This document shows positions 1-8,028 of a stretch of DNA of 32,072 bases, one piece after another. The DNA is taken from contig JARLGI010000064.1 in assembly GCA_031296115.1 (NCBI GenBank), positions 1 through 32,072 on the forward strand, written 5' to 3'. Positions within the stretch are counted from its first letter, which is position 1, and each line of letters starts with the position of its first letter. Position numbers and translations under genes: made by a program. The notes below the pieces were generated by a model. It was not told the origin of the DNA. It did no database searches and saw only the letters and a program-made list of their open reading frames with translations. The DNA comes from Acidobacteriota bacterium. GTDB taxonomy: Bacteria > Acidobacteriota > Terriglobia > Terriglobales > Acidobacteriaceae.

Positions 1-171
1 AACCTGGGAATCGCGGCGCGATTCCCACATTCCCACCGCCCGGCTACTGCTATCTATTTTTCCAAAACCTATCCCCAAAGGAGTCTTCCTCACCGCCTGC
101 ACCTTCTCTCTTCAGCCTCATTCTTCGATTAGAAAAGACTGGCCTGTGTGACGTCGTGCGCCGGGGCGGGT
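1..171. other. Non-coding left edge
   Basis: No credible gene is visible in this stretch before the stop codon of the minus-strand prenyltransferase. Short open frames here have no recognisable product. It probably contains the 3' end of that transcript, but I see no clear terminator. Confidence 0.5.
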
Positions 172-1035
172 CTACCGCGCCAGCAAGAGGTCGCCGGCGA
201 TGAAGAACAGGAACGCCATCGAGACCAGGCCGTTCATGGTGAAGAAGGCGGCATTCACCCGGCTGAGGTCATCGTGCTTCACCAGCGAGTGCTCGTAGAT
301 GAGCAGCAGGGCGACGAATCCGACGCCCATGGCGGCAATGCGGCCCAAGCCAAAGGCGAAGACCATCCATGTGAGCAACAGCACCGTCAGTACGTGAAAG
401 AAGCGTGACATGGCCAGGGAAGTGCGAATCCCGAAAGCCTTTGGTATGGAATACACGTCGGCCGAGCGGTCGACCTCGTAATCCTGGCAGCTATAGAGGA
501 TGTCGAACCCGGCGCCCCAGAACACGACGGCTGCGCTGAGGATGAAAATGCGCGGATCGAGCGAGCCGCGAACCGCAATCCAGGCGGCGACGGGAGCGGT
601 GCCCATGGCGATGCCCAGCACCACGTGGGTCCAGCGGGTGAAGCGCTTGGTGAAGGAATACAGGAAGACGATGCCGAGGGCGACCGGTGATAGATAGAAC
701 GCCAGCGGGTTCAGTTGCCAGGCGGCAAGAATCAGGATGGCGGACGCCACCACGACGAACCAGGTCACGAATGGCTTGGTCAGCTTGCCGGCGGGCAGGG
801 CGCGAATCCGGGTGCGGGGATTAGCAGCGTCGATGCCGGCGTCGACCAGGCGGTTAAACGCCATGGCCGCCGAGCGCGCCGCCACCAGCGCGACGATGAT
901 CCAAAGCGATGTGTGCAGGTTGGGAATGCCGCGTGCCGCCAGCACTGCGCCGGTAAGGCCAAAGGGGAGCGTGAGCACGGAGTGCTCCCACTTGATCATC
1001 TCCAGAGTGGTGCCAATGCTGCGCAACAGGGCCAC
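172..1035 (-). CDS. UbiA-family prenyltransferase (MqnP/UbiA-like)
   Basis: Integral-membrane aromatic prenyltransferase of 287 residues, the usual family length, which attaches an isoprenoid tail to a quinone head-group precursor. The first Asp-rich motif NRLVDAGID is at residues 61-69 and the second, DYEVD, at 185-189; these bind Mg-diphosphate in the family. About eight hydrophobic segments fill the chain. The sequence resembles 4-hydroxybenzoate polyprenyltransferases of bacteria that make menaquinone by the futalosine route (MqnP), so menaquinone synthesis is the likelier role; UbiA proper is the alternative. It lies about 120 bp downstream of the methyltransferase on the same strand. 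A quinone role would fit the quinol-oxidising cytochromes further along, but the two loci are not one operon. Confidence 0.85.
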   Translation of the reverse strand: MALLRSIGTTLEMIKWEHSVLTLPFGLTGAVLAARGIPNLHTSLWIIVALVAARSAAMAFNRLVDAGIDAANPRTRIRALPAGKLTKPFVTWFVVVASAILILAAWQLNPLAFYLSPVALGIVFLYSFTKRFTRWTHVVLGIAMGTAPVAAWIAVRGSLDPRIFILSAAVVFWGAGFDILYSCQDYEVDRSADVYSIPKAFGIRTSLAMSRFFHVLTVLLLTWMVFAFGLGRIAAMGVGFVALLLIYEHSLVKHDDLSRVNAAFFTMNGLVSMAFLFFIAGDLLLAR

Positions 1036-1106
1036 GCCTTGATTCTAACCGGAAGCAGGGCCATGAGTTCGTGGCTGAAGCCCCGGAGTATTTGGAGGGC
1101 AGAGAC

Positions 1107-1124
1107 GCCGGCCTGAAGGCCGGC
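1107..1124. repeat. GC-rich palindrome between ubiA-like gene and methyltransferase
   Basis: GCCGGCCT and AGGCCGGC form 8-bp perfect arms around a 2-base centre. It sits downstream of the methyltransferase and upstream of the prenyltransferase on the minus strand. It may be a REP-like palindrome or a hairpin terminator; no T-run follows it on the minus strand, so a dispersed repeat is more likely. Confidence 0.5.
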
Positions 1125-1156
1125 TCTACCCGAACGTCAGCTTGTTCAGAGGCTTC

Positions 1157-1966
1157 TCAGCTCATGCCCTGGGGGAGCGGGCGGGCCGCCCACTGACGCT
1201 CCCATGCCGGCACGACGACGCGCTCGGCGACCAGCGTGGGTTTGCGTGCCCAGCAGACGAGACGCGTGCCGAACGGCAAATTGATGTAGCGGATGAGATG
1301 GCGTTCGAGGTCCAGTACGCCGACCATCGCGTGGTTCGCCCAGGGTGCGATCTCCGCGCTGCCGGGGCGCCGCGCGATGGTCTTGCTGAAGATGTTCCTG
1401 CCGATGCGTTGCAGCATGGCGGGCAGAAACCCTGTCGCCACGAAATACGAGACTCGCGAAATCTCGAAGCCGCAGTTGTTCAGCTTGCGCCGCAATTCGC
1501 TGGCGGTGTAGCGCCGCTGATGGCCGCGGGTCTCGTCCTGCTCGCCCCAAAGGAACGGGTACGCGGGAACCGTGAGGCACAACGAGCCGCCATCTTTCAG
1601 CACGCGCCGCAGCTCGCGCAGGGTGACCAGGTCATCGGGGACCGACTGCAGGACGTCACCGGCTACGATGACGTCGAAAGCGTTCGACGTGAGGCCCAGC
1701 TCTTCCATCGAGGTGCACACCAGGTCCTGATCGCCTTCGATCTGGCGGAAGGCCAGAATGGGCAGCGAACTGTGCGCGTTGAGGACGCGAAAGTTGGGAG
1801 AGCCGGCATTGCCCAGCTGTGCGGTGCAGCCGAGGTCGAGGATGCACGCCTCGCGTTTCGCGGTCAGGCTCTTCGAGACGGCATCACGCAGCAGCTCGCG
1901 GCGCGCAACGCTCCACCAAGAGTAACTCTCCTTGCGCAGCGCCTCGAACTCGAGTTGAGTCTCCAT
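1157..1966 (-). CDS. Class I SAM-dependent methyltransferase
   Basis: A 269-residue protein with the Rossmann-type SAM-binding motif I, ILDLGC, at residues 42-47. A motif around DVIVAGDVLQSVPDD near residue 100 resembles motifs II/III of type 11 methyltransferases. The middle part (LRRVLKDGGSLCLTVPAYPFLWGEQD) is typical of proteins acting on sugars, lipids or quinone intermediates; the substrate cannot be read. It follows the UDP-glucuronate decarboxylase-like gene by 63 bp on the same strand, so the two may be co-transcribed and serve surface glycan synthesis. A ubiquinone/menaquinone methyltransferase role is possible given the nearby prenyltransferase, but motif I is atypically followed by CTAQLG. 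Confidence 0.8.
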   Translation of the reverse strand: METQLEFEALRKESYSWWSVARRELLRDAVSKSLTAKREACILDLGCTAQLGNAGSPNFRVLNAHSSLPILAFRQIEGDQDLVCTSMEELGLTSNAFDVIVAGDVLQSVPDDLVTLRELRRVLKDGGSLCLTVPAYPFLWGEQDETRGHQRRYTASELRRKLNNCGFEISRVSYFVATGFLPAMLQRIGRNIFSKTIARRPGSAEIAPWANHAMVGVLDLERHLIRYINLPFGTRLVCWARKPTLVAERVVVPAWERQWAARPLPQGMS

Positions 1967-2029
1967 CGAATGGATCCTCGCCGTACCGCCATTCTACGGA
2001 ACCGGGCCGGTGTGTCACCGCAACTTTGT

Positions 2030-2971
2030 TCATCCGCCAGCCGCGCTGACTGCCGACCGGAAATATTCCAGCGACATCCGCAAACCGGTACGCAAATCAA
2101 TTTTCGGTTCCCAACCCAGCAGCTTCTTCGCCTTGAGGATGTCGGGACGGCGCTGCTTTGGATCGTCCTGCGGCAAAGGCTGGAAGCGGATCTGGCTGCT
2201 CGAGCCGGTAATCTCCAGCACCACCTTTGTACACTCGAGGACAGCAAACTCGTCCGGGTTGCCGATGTTGATCGACCCGTGTTCCTCCGACTTCGCCAAC
2301 GCCAGAATACCCGCGATTGCGTCGCTCACGTAGCAGAAACTGCGCGTCTGCGAACCATCCCCGTAAACTGTCAGGTCCTGGCCGAGAAGCGACTGCTTCA
2401 TGAAGTTGGAGATAACGCGGCCATCGTTGACCTGCAGCCGCGGGCCATAGGTATTAAAGATGCGCACGATGCGGGTGTCTACCTTGCGGTAGCGGTAGTA
2501 GGCCATGGTCGCGGCTTCCGCGAAGCGCTTCGACTCGTCGTACACCGAGCGTGGTCCAATGGGATTCACGTTTCCCCAGTAGGTCTTCTTTTGCGGATGC
2601 TCCAGCGGATCGCCATAACACTCGGACGTAGACGCCAGCAGGTATTTCGCGTTGTACTTGGCCGCCAACGCGAGACAGTTCATTGTACCCAGCGACCCGA
2701 CTTGCAGGGTTTCGATGCCATGTTGCAGATAGTCAACCGGACTGGCGGGCGAGGCGAAGTGGAAGAGGTAGTCGATGTTTCCCGGATCAAAAGGCTGGCA
2801 GATGTCCTGCTGGACAAATTCGAAGCGCGGCTGGTTGCAAAGGTGCGCGAGGTTGGCCATCCGCCCGGTCAGCAGATTGTCGGCACAAATTACGGAGTGA
2901 CCTTCCGCCAGCAGCACATCACACAAGTGCGATCCGATAAATCCTGCGCCGCCGGCTACGAGTACTCGCAT
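2030..2971 (-). CDS. UDP-glucuronate decarboxylase-like SDR (UXS family)
   Basis: Extended short-chain dehydrogenase of 313 residues, probably converting UDP-glucuronate to UDP-xylose for envelope glycans. The NAD-binding glycine motif is G7-x2-G10-x2-G13 (GGAGFIG). The catalytic pair is Y144 and K148 in SVYDESK, with the TSECYG motif at 115-120 carrying the Ser/Thr and Glu. The sequence [12 protein letters not shown] and the run of NPIGPRS are characteristic of UXS proteins. I chose the ATG at 2971 because it begins directly with [10 protein letters not shown]; the frame is open 25 codons further upstream but that extension has no homologous look. A dTDP-glucose dehydratase or UDP-glucose epimerase is less likely. 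It is divergent from lhgO across about 120 bp. Confidence 0.88.
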   Translation of the reverse strand: MRVLVAGGAGFIGSHLCDVLLAEGHSVICADNLLTGRMANLAHLCNQPRFEFVQQDICQPFDPGNIDYLFHFASPASPVDYLQHGIETLQVGSLGTMNCLALAAKYNAKYLLASTSECYGDPLEHPQKKTYWGNVNPIGPRSVYDESKRFAEAATMAYYRYRKVDTRIVRIFNTYGPRLQVNDGRVISNFMKQSLLGQDLTVYGDGSQTRSFCYVSDAIAGILALAKSEEHGSINIGNPDEFAVLECTKVVLEITGSSSQIRFQPLPQDDPKQRRPDILKAKKLLGWEPKIDLRTGLRMSLEYFRSAVSAAGG

Positions 2972-3019
2972 GGTCTGGTTGGTCGACTGGTGAAGCCCTA
3001 GACTACTGTGCCCGTGCGC

Positions 3020-3044
3020 GACCCGCAAGTGTGTGATGCGGGTC
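3020..3044. promoter_or_regulatory. Inverted repeat in the uxs/lhgO divergent promoter region
   Basis: GACCCGCA (3020-3027) and TGCGGGTC (3037-3044) are perfect 8-bp arms separated by 9 bases. The position between two divergent genes suggests an operator, though a simple hairpin is possible. The regulator is unknown. Confidence 0.4.
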
Positions 3045-3068
3045 ATAGGCGGTCGCTAGCGCGGCTCG

Positions 3069-3074
3069 TATAAT
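3069..3074 (+). promoter_or_regulatory. Candidate -10 box for lhgO
   Basis: A perfect TATAAT lies 16 bp before the lhgO ATG, which would give a leader of about 10 bases. No good -35 element is visible at 17 bp, so the promoter would need an activator or a different sigma region contact. Confidence 0.4.
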
Positions 3075-3090
3075 CCGGTCTTGAAAGCGC

Positions 3091-4323
3091 ATGGCTGACC
3101 ACGAAACAGACCTGCTGGTCATCGGCGCCGGCATTGTCGGGCTGGCGACCGCACTGGAAGCGAGCCGGCACCTTCCCGGGCTGCGCATTCTGGTCGTCGA
3201 GAAGGAAGACCATGTCGCGGCGCACCAGACCGGACACAACAGCGGCGTCATTCACTCCGGCATTTACTACAATACGGGATCGCTGAAAGCCCGCAACTGC
3301 GTGGCGGGCGCGGCTTCCATGAAGCGCTTCTGCCAGGAACACGGAGTGCCGTTCGAAGAGTGCGGCAAACTCGTGGTCGCCACCAGTCCAGATGAGGTTC
3401 CACGACTGGAGCAGCTTCATCAGCGGGGCATTGCCAACGGCGTGCCCGGCTTGCGGATGCTTACCCGCGAGCAGTTCCGCGAGATCGAGTCGCACTGCGA
3501 GGGAATTTGCGCGCTGCACGTTCCCACCACCGGCATCGTGGACTACACGGTGGTGGCGCAAAAATATGCCGAACTGCTGCAACAAACCGCCAGCGAAATC
3601 ATCCTCAATGCCAAGGTCATCGGCCTGCGCGAAGACGGCCCGTCCAACATCGTCGAAACTACCGCAGGCGTTTTCGGTGCGAAATATGTCATCAACTGCG
3701 CCGGCCTCTATAGCGACATCATCACGCGCATGGCCGGCGTGCAAACGGAATTGGAGATCATCCCCTTCCGGGGCGAATACTACGAGGTCATCCCGGAACG
3801 GCGGCAGCTCATTAAGGCGCCCATCTATCCGGTGCCGGATCCCCGCTTCCCGTTTCTGGGGGTGCACTTCACGCGGCGCATCAATGGCAGCGTCGAGGCG
3901 GGACCGAACGCGCTGCTGGCCCTGCGCCGCGAAGGCTACACGGGCGCCGCGGTGGACCTGAGCGAAGCTACCGAGACATTGCGCTTCCCGGGCTTCTGGA
4001 AGATGGCCCGCAAATATTGGCGCAAGGGGCTGGAGGAGCAGTATCGGTCGTGGGTCAAGGCCGCCTTCGTGAAGTCGCTACAAAAGATGGTGCCGGAGTT
4101 GACGGAAGCGGACCTCGCACTCGGCGGCTCCGGGGTCCGCGCCCAGGCGGTCGATAAGCATGGCAATCTGCTCGACGACTTTTATTTTGTGCACAGCCGG
4201 CGGATGATCCACGTCTGCAATGTTCCTTCTCCGGCGGCGACGGCGTCGCTTGAAATTGGGAAAGAGATTGTCGATCTCCTGACGCAAACCTTCGATCTCG
4301 CGGGAGCCGTTGTCGCGAGCTGA
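3091..4323 (+). CDS. lhgO: L-2-hydroxyglutarate oxidase/dehydrogenase
   Basis: FAD-dependent oxidoreductase of 410 residues that oxidises L-2-hydroxyglutarate to 2-oxoglutarate; in Escherichia coli the enzyme passes electrons to the membrane quinone pool. The FAD-binding GAGIVG motif is at residues 12-17, followed by the acidic end of the second strand (VVEKE). The HNSGVIHSGIYY segment near residue 50 is the LhgO signature, and the C-terminal GGSGVRAQAVDKHGNLLDDF segment is also characteristic. Length matches the family (about 400-420). The start follows a TATAAT box at a short distance, with a weak GAAAG ribosome-binding site. The next gene begins about 100 bp downstream on the same strand and is functionally unrelated. 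Confidence 0.9.
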   Translation: MADHETDLLVIGAGIVGLATALEASRHLPGLRILVVEKEDHVAAHQTGHNSGVIHSGIYYNTGSLKARNCVAGAASMKRFCQEHGVPFEECGKLVVATSPDEVPRLEQLHQRGIANGVPGLRMLTREQFREIESHCEGICALHVPTTGIVDYTVVAQKYAELLQQTASEIILNAKVIGLREDGPSNIVETTAGVFGAKYVINCAGLYSDIITRMAGVQTELEIIPFRGEYYEVIPERRQLIKAPIYPVPDPRFPFLGVHFTRRINGSVEAGPNALLALRREGYTGAAVDLSEATETLRFPGFWKMARKYWRKGLEEQYRSWVKAAFVKSLQKMVPELTEADLALGGSGVRAQAVDKHGNLLDDFYFVHSRRMIHVCNVPSPAATASLEIGKEIVDLLTQTFDLAGAVVAS

Positions 4324-4424
4324 CGCAACTTCCCGAGTAATCCGTTTCGGTCAGGGCACCGTCGCTCACCGTGATAAAATCAGTTTTTTCGCGTTGCTAA
4401 AGTAGTATTCATGCGTGCACCTAC

Positions 4425-5786
4425 ATGTCATTTGAAGTCATACTGCCGTCGTCCTCCTTCGAGATTCTCAAGAGCAAGATCGAGTCCCGCACCGCCAAAA
4501 TCGGCGTGATTGGCATGGGCTATGTCGGCCTGCCGCTGGCTTTGCTGTTCAGCGAGCAGAAACTTGCCGTCACCGGCTTCGACATCGACCCGAATAAGGT
4601 GGACGTCCTGGAGGCGGGTGGATCGTACATCTACCGCATCGCGACCACCGAGATCCAGGCCGCGCGCTCCAATGGCTTCACCGCAACCGCCGATTACGCG
4701 GGCATCGCCATCATGGACGCGATCATTATCTGCGTCCCTACGCCGCTGAACGAGCACCACGAGCCCGACCTGCGCTACATCACCGAGACAGCAAGAGCGA
4801 TCGCGCCGCATCTGCGCGCCGGACAACTCGTCAGCCTGGAGAGCACGACCTATCCCGGCACGACGGAAGAAGTGCTGGTGCCGATCCTGGAGCGCGACAA
4901 TCCGCGTGGACTGAAAGCGGCGCGCGCTGGAGGGGACGGGAAAGACCTGTTCTATGTCGTGTTTTCTCCGGAGCGCGAGGACCCGGGCAACGACACCGTG
5001 GCCCGTCGCGATATTCCCAAGGTGATCGGCGGACTAGATGCGAGGGCCGGCGAACTCGGCGCCCTCTTGTACGGGTCGATCTTCAATCGCACGGTGCCGG
5101 TATCAACCCCGGCGGCGGCCGAGATGACCAAGCTACTGGAGAACATCTACCGCTGCGTCAACATCGCGCTGGTGAATGAGCTGAAGCTGCTGTGCCTGAG
5201 GATGGGCATCAATATCTGGGAAGTGATTGAAGCCGCCAAGACCAAGCCGTTCGGCTTCCAGCCGTTCTATCCCGGTCCCGGGCTGGGCGGGCACTGCATA
5301 CCCATCGACCCTTTTTATCTGTCATGGAAGGCGAAGGAGTTTGACTTCCAGACGCGCTTCATCGAACTGGCCGGCGAAGTCAACGGCCATATGCCGTACT
5401 TTTCCGTGAAGGCCGTTGCGGAAGCGCTCAATCGGCATAAGAAGCCCATTAACGGCGCGAAGATATTGGTGCTGGGCCTTTCCTATAAGAAGGACATTGA
5501 CGACCTGCGCGAGTCGCCGTCGCTGACCATTATCGAGCTGCTGCAAAAACGCGGAGCCATCGTCAGCTACAACGATCCCTACTTTCCGACCGTGGGCCAT
5601 GGGCGGCACTATGCCCTGGACATGACCTGCACGCCGCTGGACAACCTGGGCCAGTATGACTGCGTGATCATCGTGACCGACCACAGCGACTACGACTACC
5701 CGCGCATTGTGCGCGAAGCCCAACTGGTGGTGGACACGCGCAATGCCACCAAGGGCATCGACTCGCCCAACATTGTGCGCTGCTGA
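4425..5786 (+). CDS. Nucleotide-sugar 6-dehydrogenase (WbpA/WecC-like)
   Basis: A 453-residue UDP-sugar dehydrogenase that oxidises the C6 alcohol of a UDP-hexose or UDP-HexNAc to the uronic acid with two NAD+. The N-terminal Rossmann motif is G30-M-G32-Y-V-G35. The catalytic cysteine is C291 in GGHCIPIDPFYL, and the C-terminal domain (KILVLGLSYKKDIDDLRESP) is intact. The GSYIYRI and GHCIPIDPFYLSWKA wording favours the UDP-GlcNAc/UDP-ManNAc dehydrogenase branch (WbpA, WecC, TviB) over UDP-glucose dehydrogenase. It supplies precursors for capsule, O-antigen or exopolysaccharide. It ends 7 bp from the stop of the convergent PEBP gene; a 10-bp palindrome AGCGCGCGCT at 5786-5795 straddles both stops. 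Confidence 0.9.
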   Translation: MSFEVILPSSSFEILKSKIESRTAKIGVIGMGYVGLPLALLFSEQKLAVTGFDIDPNKVDVLEAGGSYIYRIATTEIQAARSNGFTATADYAGIAIMDAIIICVPTPLNEHHEPDLRYITETARAIAPHLRAGQLVSLESTTYPGTTEEVLVPILERDNPRGLKAARAGGDGKDLFYVVFSPEREDPGNDTVARRDIPKVIGGLDARAGELGALLYGSIFNRTVPVSTPAAAEMTKLLENIYRCVNIALVNELKLLCLRMGINIWEVIEAAKTKPFGFQPFYPGPGLGGHCIPIDPFYLSWKAKEFDFQTRFIELAGEVNGHMPYFSVKAVAEALNRHKKPINGAKILVLGLSYKKDIDDLRESPSLTIIELLQKRGAIVSYNDPYFPTVGHGRHYALDMTCTPLDNLGQYDCVIIVTDHSDYDYPRIVREAQLVVDTRNATKGIDSPNIVRC

Positions 5787-5793
5787 GCGCGCG

Positions 5794-6351
5794 CTAGCGG
5801 CGGAAGGTTCCCACGTACTCGGCTTGTCCTAGGATGTGCCCCTTCATGGCCGCGTCGAGTTCGGCGCGGCTGGCACCCGGCCGGAGATCGAGCTTTCCAT
5901 CCAGCGCGTAAAGCCGGAAGAAGTACCTGTGCGTCTTGCCGGGCGGCGGACAAGGCCCGTTGTAGCCGACCTTGCGAAAATCATTGCGGCCCTGGCGCGA
6001 GCCGTCCGGCAGTTCGTCAGTCTTGGCGACGCCCTCGGGAAGGGAATGGGCACTCGCCGGCAGGTTCCACAGCACCCAGTGGACCCAGGTCCCGGCAGGA
6101 GCGTCGGGATCGTCCACGATCAAGGCGAAGCTGGCGGTCTTGGCGGGGAAGCCGGACCACTCCAGCGCGGGCGAAAGGTCGGCCCCCTGGCAACCGTACT
6201 TCTTGGGGATTTCCGCGCCTGGCGGAAAGGCGGGACTCTTTACAGTGAAGGCCATGGGAACGCCTCCGGCAAAATAGTTTTGATCCTGCGCAACTGAAAA
6301 GACGGAAACCAGAAGGACGGCAATGGCCGTAACGCCGCATCGCATTCGCAT
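5794..6351 (-). CDS. Secreted PEBP / YbhB-YbcL family protein
   Basis: A 185-residue phosphatidylethanolamine-binding-protein family member. A hydrophobic stretch at residues 5-20 followed by VAQDQ looks like a cleavable signal peptide, so the protein is probably periplasmic. The family pocket is present: DDPDAP near residue 80, the WVHWVLWNLP segment, and GPCPPPGKTHRYFFRLYALD near the C terminus. The ligand and role of bacterial YbhB-type proteins are poorly known. It is the last gene of a probable minus-strand operon, starting 21 bp after the Crp/Fnr gene stops, and it converges on the sugar dehydrogenase gene. The internal ATG that begins MAFTVKSPAF would give a cytoplasmic form without the signal and cannot be excluded. 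Confidence 0.88.
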   Translation of the reverse strand: MRMRCGVTAIAVLLVSVFSVAQDQNYFAGGVPMAFTVKSPAFPPGAEIPKKYGCQGADLSPALEWSGFPAKTASFALIVDDPDAPAGTWVHWVLWNLPASAHSLPEGVAKTDELPDGSRQGRNDFRKVGYNGPCPPPGKTHRYFFRLYALDGKLDLRPGASRAELDAAMKGHILGQAEYVGTFRR

Positions 6352-6372
6352 AACCCGGTTCTCTCCAGAGCG

Positions 6373-7107
6373 CTACTGTGCCAAGTCTAACTCGCCTTCC
6401 AGCTTTTTCAAGTCAGGGACAACGATGGTACGGCCATCCATCTGGATGAGACCTTCGGCCTGGAGGCGGCTGAGGTTGCGCGACACCAACTCGCGTACCG
6501 TGCCGATCTGCGCTGCCAGCTCGTTGTTGTTCGCCGGTAGGGTGAGCGTAACCCCGCTGCCCTGGCGCGCGCCGTTCGATTTCGCCAGCCGGACCAGCAT
6601 CGCCACCAGCCGATGGCGCACGGTGGTAAAGGAAAGCTGTTCGATAATGCCGACCAGTCGCCGCAAGCGCGCGCCGACTAGGCGCAAGACCTTCAGCGCG
6701 ACCTCGGGATGCTGCAGGCAGAGCGAGTGAAAATCCTTCTTGCTGAAGAACAGCAGGTTGCTGCTGGTGATGGCCTGCGCGGATGCGGGATAAGCGCCGC
6801 CGTCGAACACGGGCAACTCGGCGATGGAGCCTCCGGGCCCGTCGATGGAAAGCACCTGTTCGCGGCCGCCCGCGGAGCTCTTAAAGATGCGGACGTTGCC
6901 GGTTTCCACGACGTACAGGCCGACGCAAGGCTCGCCTTCGCCGAAAATTATCTCGCCGGCGCCAAACGTGCGTGGTACGACTCGCGCCGCGAGAAACGCG
7001 AACTCCGGCTCGCTGAGGCCGGAAAAAATCGGAACACTTTTCAGCAGCGACAAGGACGAGGTGTTGGCCGCGGATGGCATCGCGTGTATTGTACGGGATT
7101 CAGCCAT
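6373..7107 (-). CDS. Crp/Fnr-family transcriptional regulator (first of three)
   Basis: A 244-residue regulator with an N-terminal cyclic-nucleotide-binding fold (SVPIFSGLSEPEFAFLA through LLFFSKKDFHSLC) and a C-terminal winged helix (ELAAQIGTVRELVSRNLSRL). The pocket reads AELPVFDGGAYPASAQA, without the Arg-Ser pair that binds cAMP, so another signal is likely. There is no N-terminal cysteine cluster. The recognition helix has R-E-x-x-x-R spacing as in CRP, compatible with TGTGA half-sites. I chose the ATG at 7107, 8 bp after the YwiC-like stop; the ATG at 7080 is an alternative. The frame stays open to about 7446, but that extension lies antisense to no signal and over the YwiC-like gene. 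It is co-transcribed with ywiC, as fnr and ywiC are neighbours in Bacillus subtilis. Confidence 0.88.
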   Translation of the reverse strand: MAESRTIHAMPSAANTSSLSLLKSVPIFSGLSEPEFAFLAARVVPRTFGAGEIIFGEGEPCVGLYVVETGNVRIFKSSAGGREQVLSIDGPGGSIAELPVFDGGAYPASAQAITSSNLLFFSKKDFHSLCLQHPEVALKVLRLVGARLRRLVGIIEQLSFTTVRHRLVAMLVRLAKSNGARQGSGVTLTLPANNNELAAQIGTVRELVSRNLSRLQAEGLIQMDGRTIVVPDLKKLEGELDLAQ

Positions 7108-7115
7108 GCCTTGAG

Positions 7116-7958
7116 CTATATGAGAAACGCCGCGCAGAGCAGGGCGCCGAAGATCAACGTCTGCGCGAGCTCGCTGAAGCCGAGCTTGTGGACGTCGAGC
7201 GGCTGGCGTCCGCGCACGAACCACACAATCCCGCGCAGCAGCACGGGAGCGAACGCCACGGCGATGGCAACCGGGAAGAGGCGCAGTCGGCAAGCGACGA
7301 CGATTGCCGCGACAAGCCCGATCTGGCCGATCAGGAACGTTATGCCCAGGCGCAGTTTTTCCTTGACGATCGCGGCGCGGCTGGCGTGAATACGGACCTG
7401 CACAAAGTGGATTTGATCGCCGGCAAAAAGCCAGTTCGCCAGCCACAAGGCGATGGCGAAGGAATCGAGTCTGCCGGTGGCGACGTAGTAAGCGCCCGCA
7501 GCGGTCGAGGTGAGGCCGATGGCGCCGATGATTTGCGCGGGCATTCTTCCTTTACGTCCCAGCTTCTTGACGCCCGCTTGTAGCGCGAAGGCCAGAGCCG
7601 ATATTGCGCCGATCAGCAGCAGCCCGCGATCGCGGCCATTCCATCGCAGAGCCGCGACGCTGGCCGCGGCCAGCAAGCTGATACCGACAATCACTCGGAG
7701 TACGAAGGCACGCTCCTGTGAAGTCCGCGCCTTGATCGCCGAGGCACCGAGCCAAGCCTCGACTGGCGTGCGCAGCCAGAACAAGGACATCGCGGCCACG
7801 ATGAAGAGCGTCAGCGCGCCGCTGTTGACGCCCAAACGCACCGCTACGATTGCGCCCGTTGCCAGGGGTACCAGCAACATCCCCCACGCGCCGTGTTCGC
7901 GCGGGATGACCATGGTCCTGAGTCGTGCGTTCGGTGCGGGGATAGTGTGCGTTGCCAT
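7116..7958 (-). CDS. YwiC-like multi-spanning membrane protein
   Basis: A 280-residue, strongly hydrophobic protein with about eight transmembrane segments. The N-terminal PREHGAWGMLLVPLATG motif at residues 19-35 is the hallmark of the YwiC-like family. A second conserved region, FAGDQIHFVQVRIHASR, lies near residue 180. The biochemical function of the family is unknown. In Bacillus subtilis ywiC sits with fnr and nitrate-respiration genes, and here it precedes a Crp/Fnr gene and follows a haem-type radical SAM gene, so a link to anaerobic respiration is a reasonable inference. It begins about 70 bp after the radical SAM stop and ends 8 bp before the regulator. Confidence 0.85.
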   Translation of the reverse strand: MATHTIPAPNARLRTMVIPREHGAWGMLLVPLATGAIVAVRLGVNSGALTLFIVAAMSLFWLRTPVEAWLGASAIKARTSQERAFVLRVIVGISLLAAASVAALRWNGRDRGLLLIGAISALAFALQAGVKKLGRKGRMPAQIIGAIGLTSTAAGAYYVATGRLDSFAIALWLANWLFAGDQIHFVQVRIHASRAAIVKEKLRLGITFLIGQIGLVAAIVVACRLRLFPVAIAVAFAPVLLRGIVWFVRGRQPLDVHKLGFSELAQTLIFGALLCAAFLI

Positions 7959-8028
7959 ACTTCGATCGTAGCCAGGGGCGGCTTTGGTAGCTATGACTTT
8001 GGTCTCAGCTCAGGCCGCCAGGGTCAGA

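Noticed and set aside
1142..3001. A 619-codon open frame on the plus strand opposite the methyltransferase and SDR genes
   Set aside because: It lies antisense to two recognisable genes, and its translation is Arg/Ala/Gln-rich with no family motif. Long antisense frames are expected in high-GC DNA.
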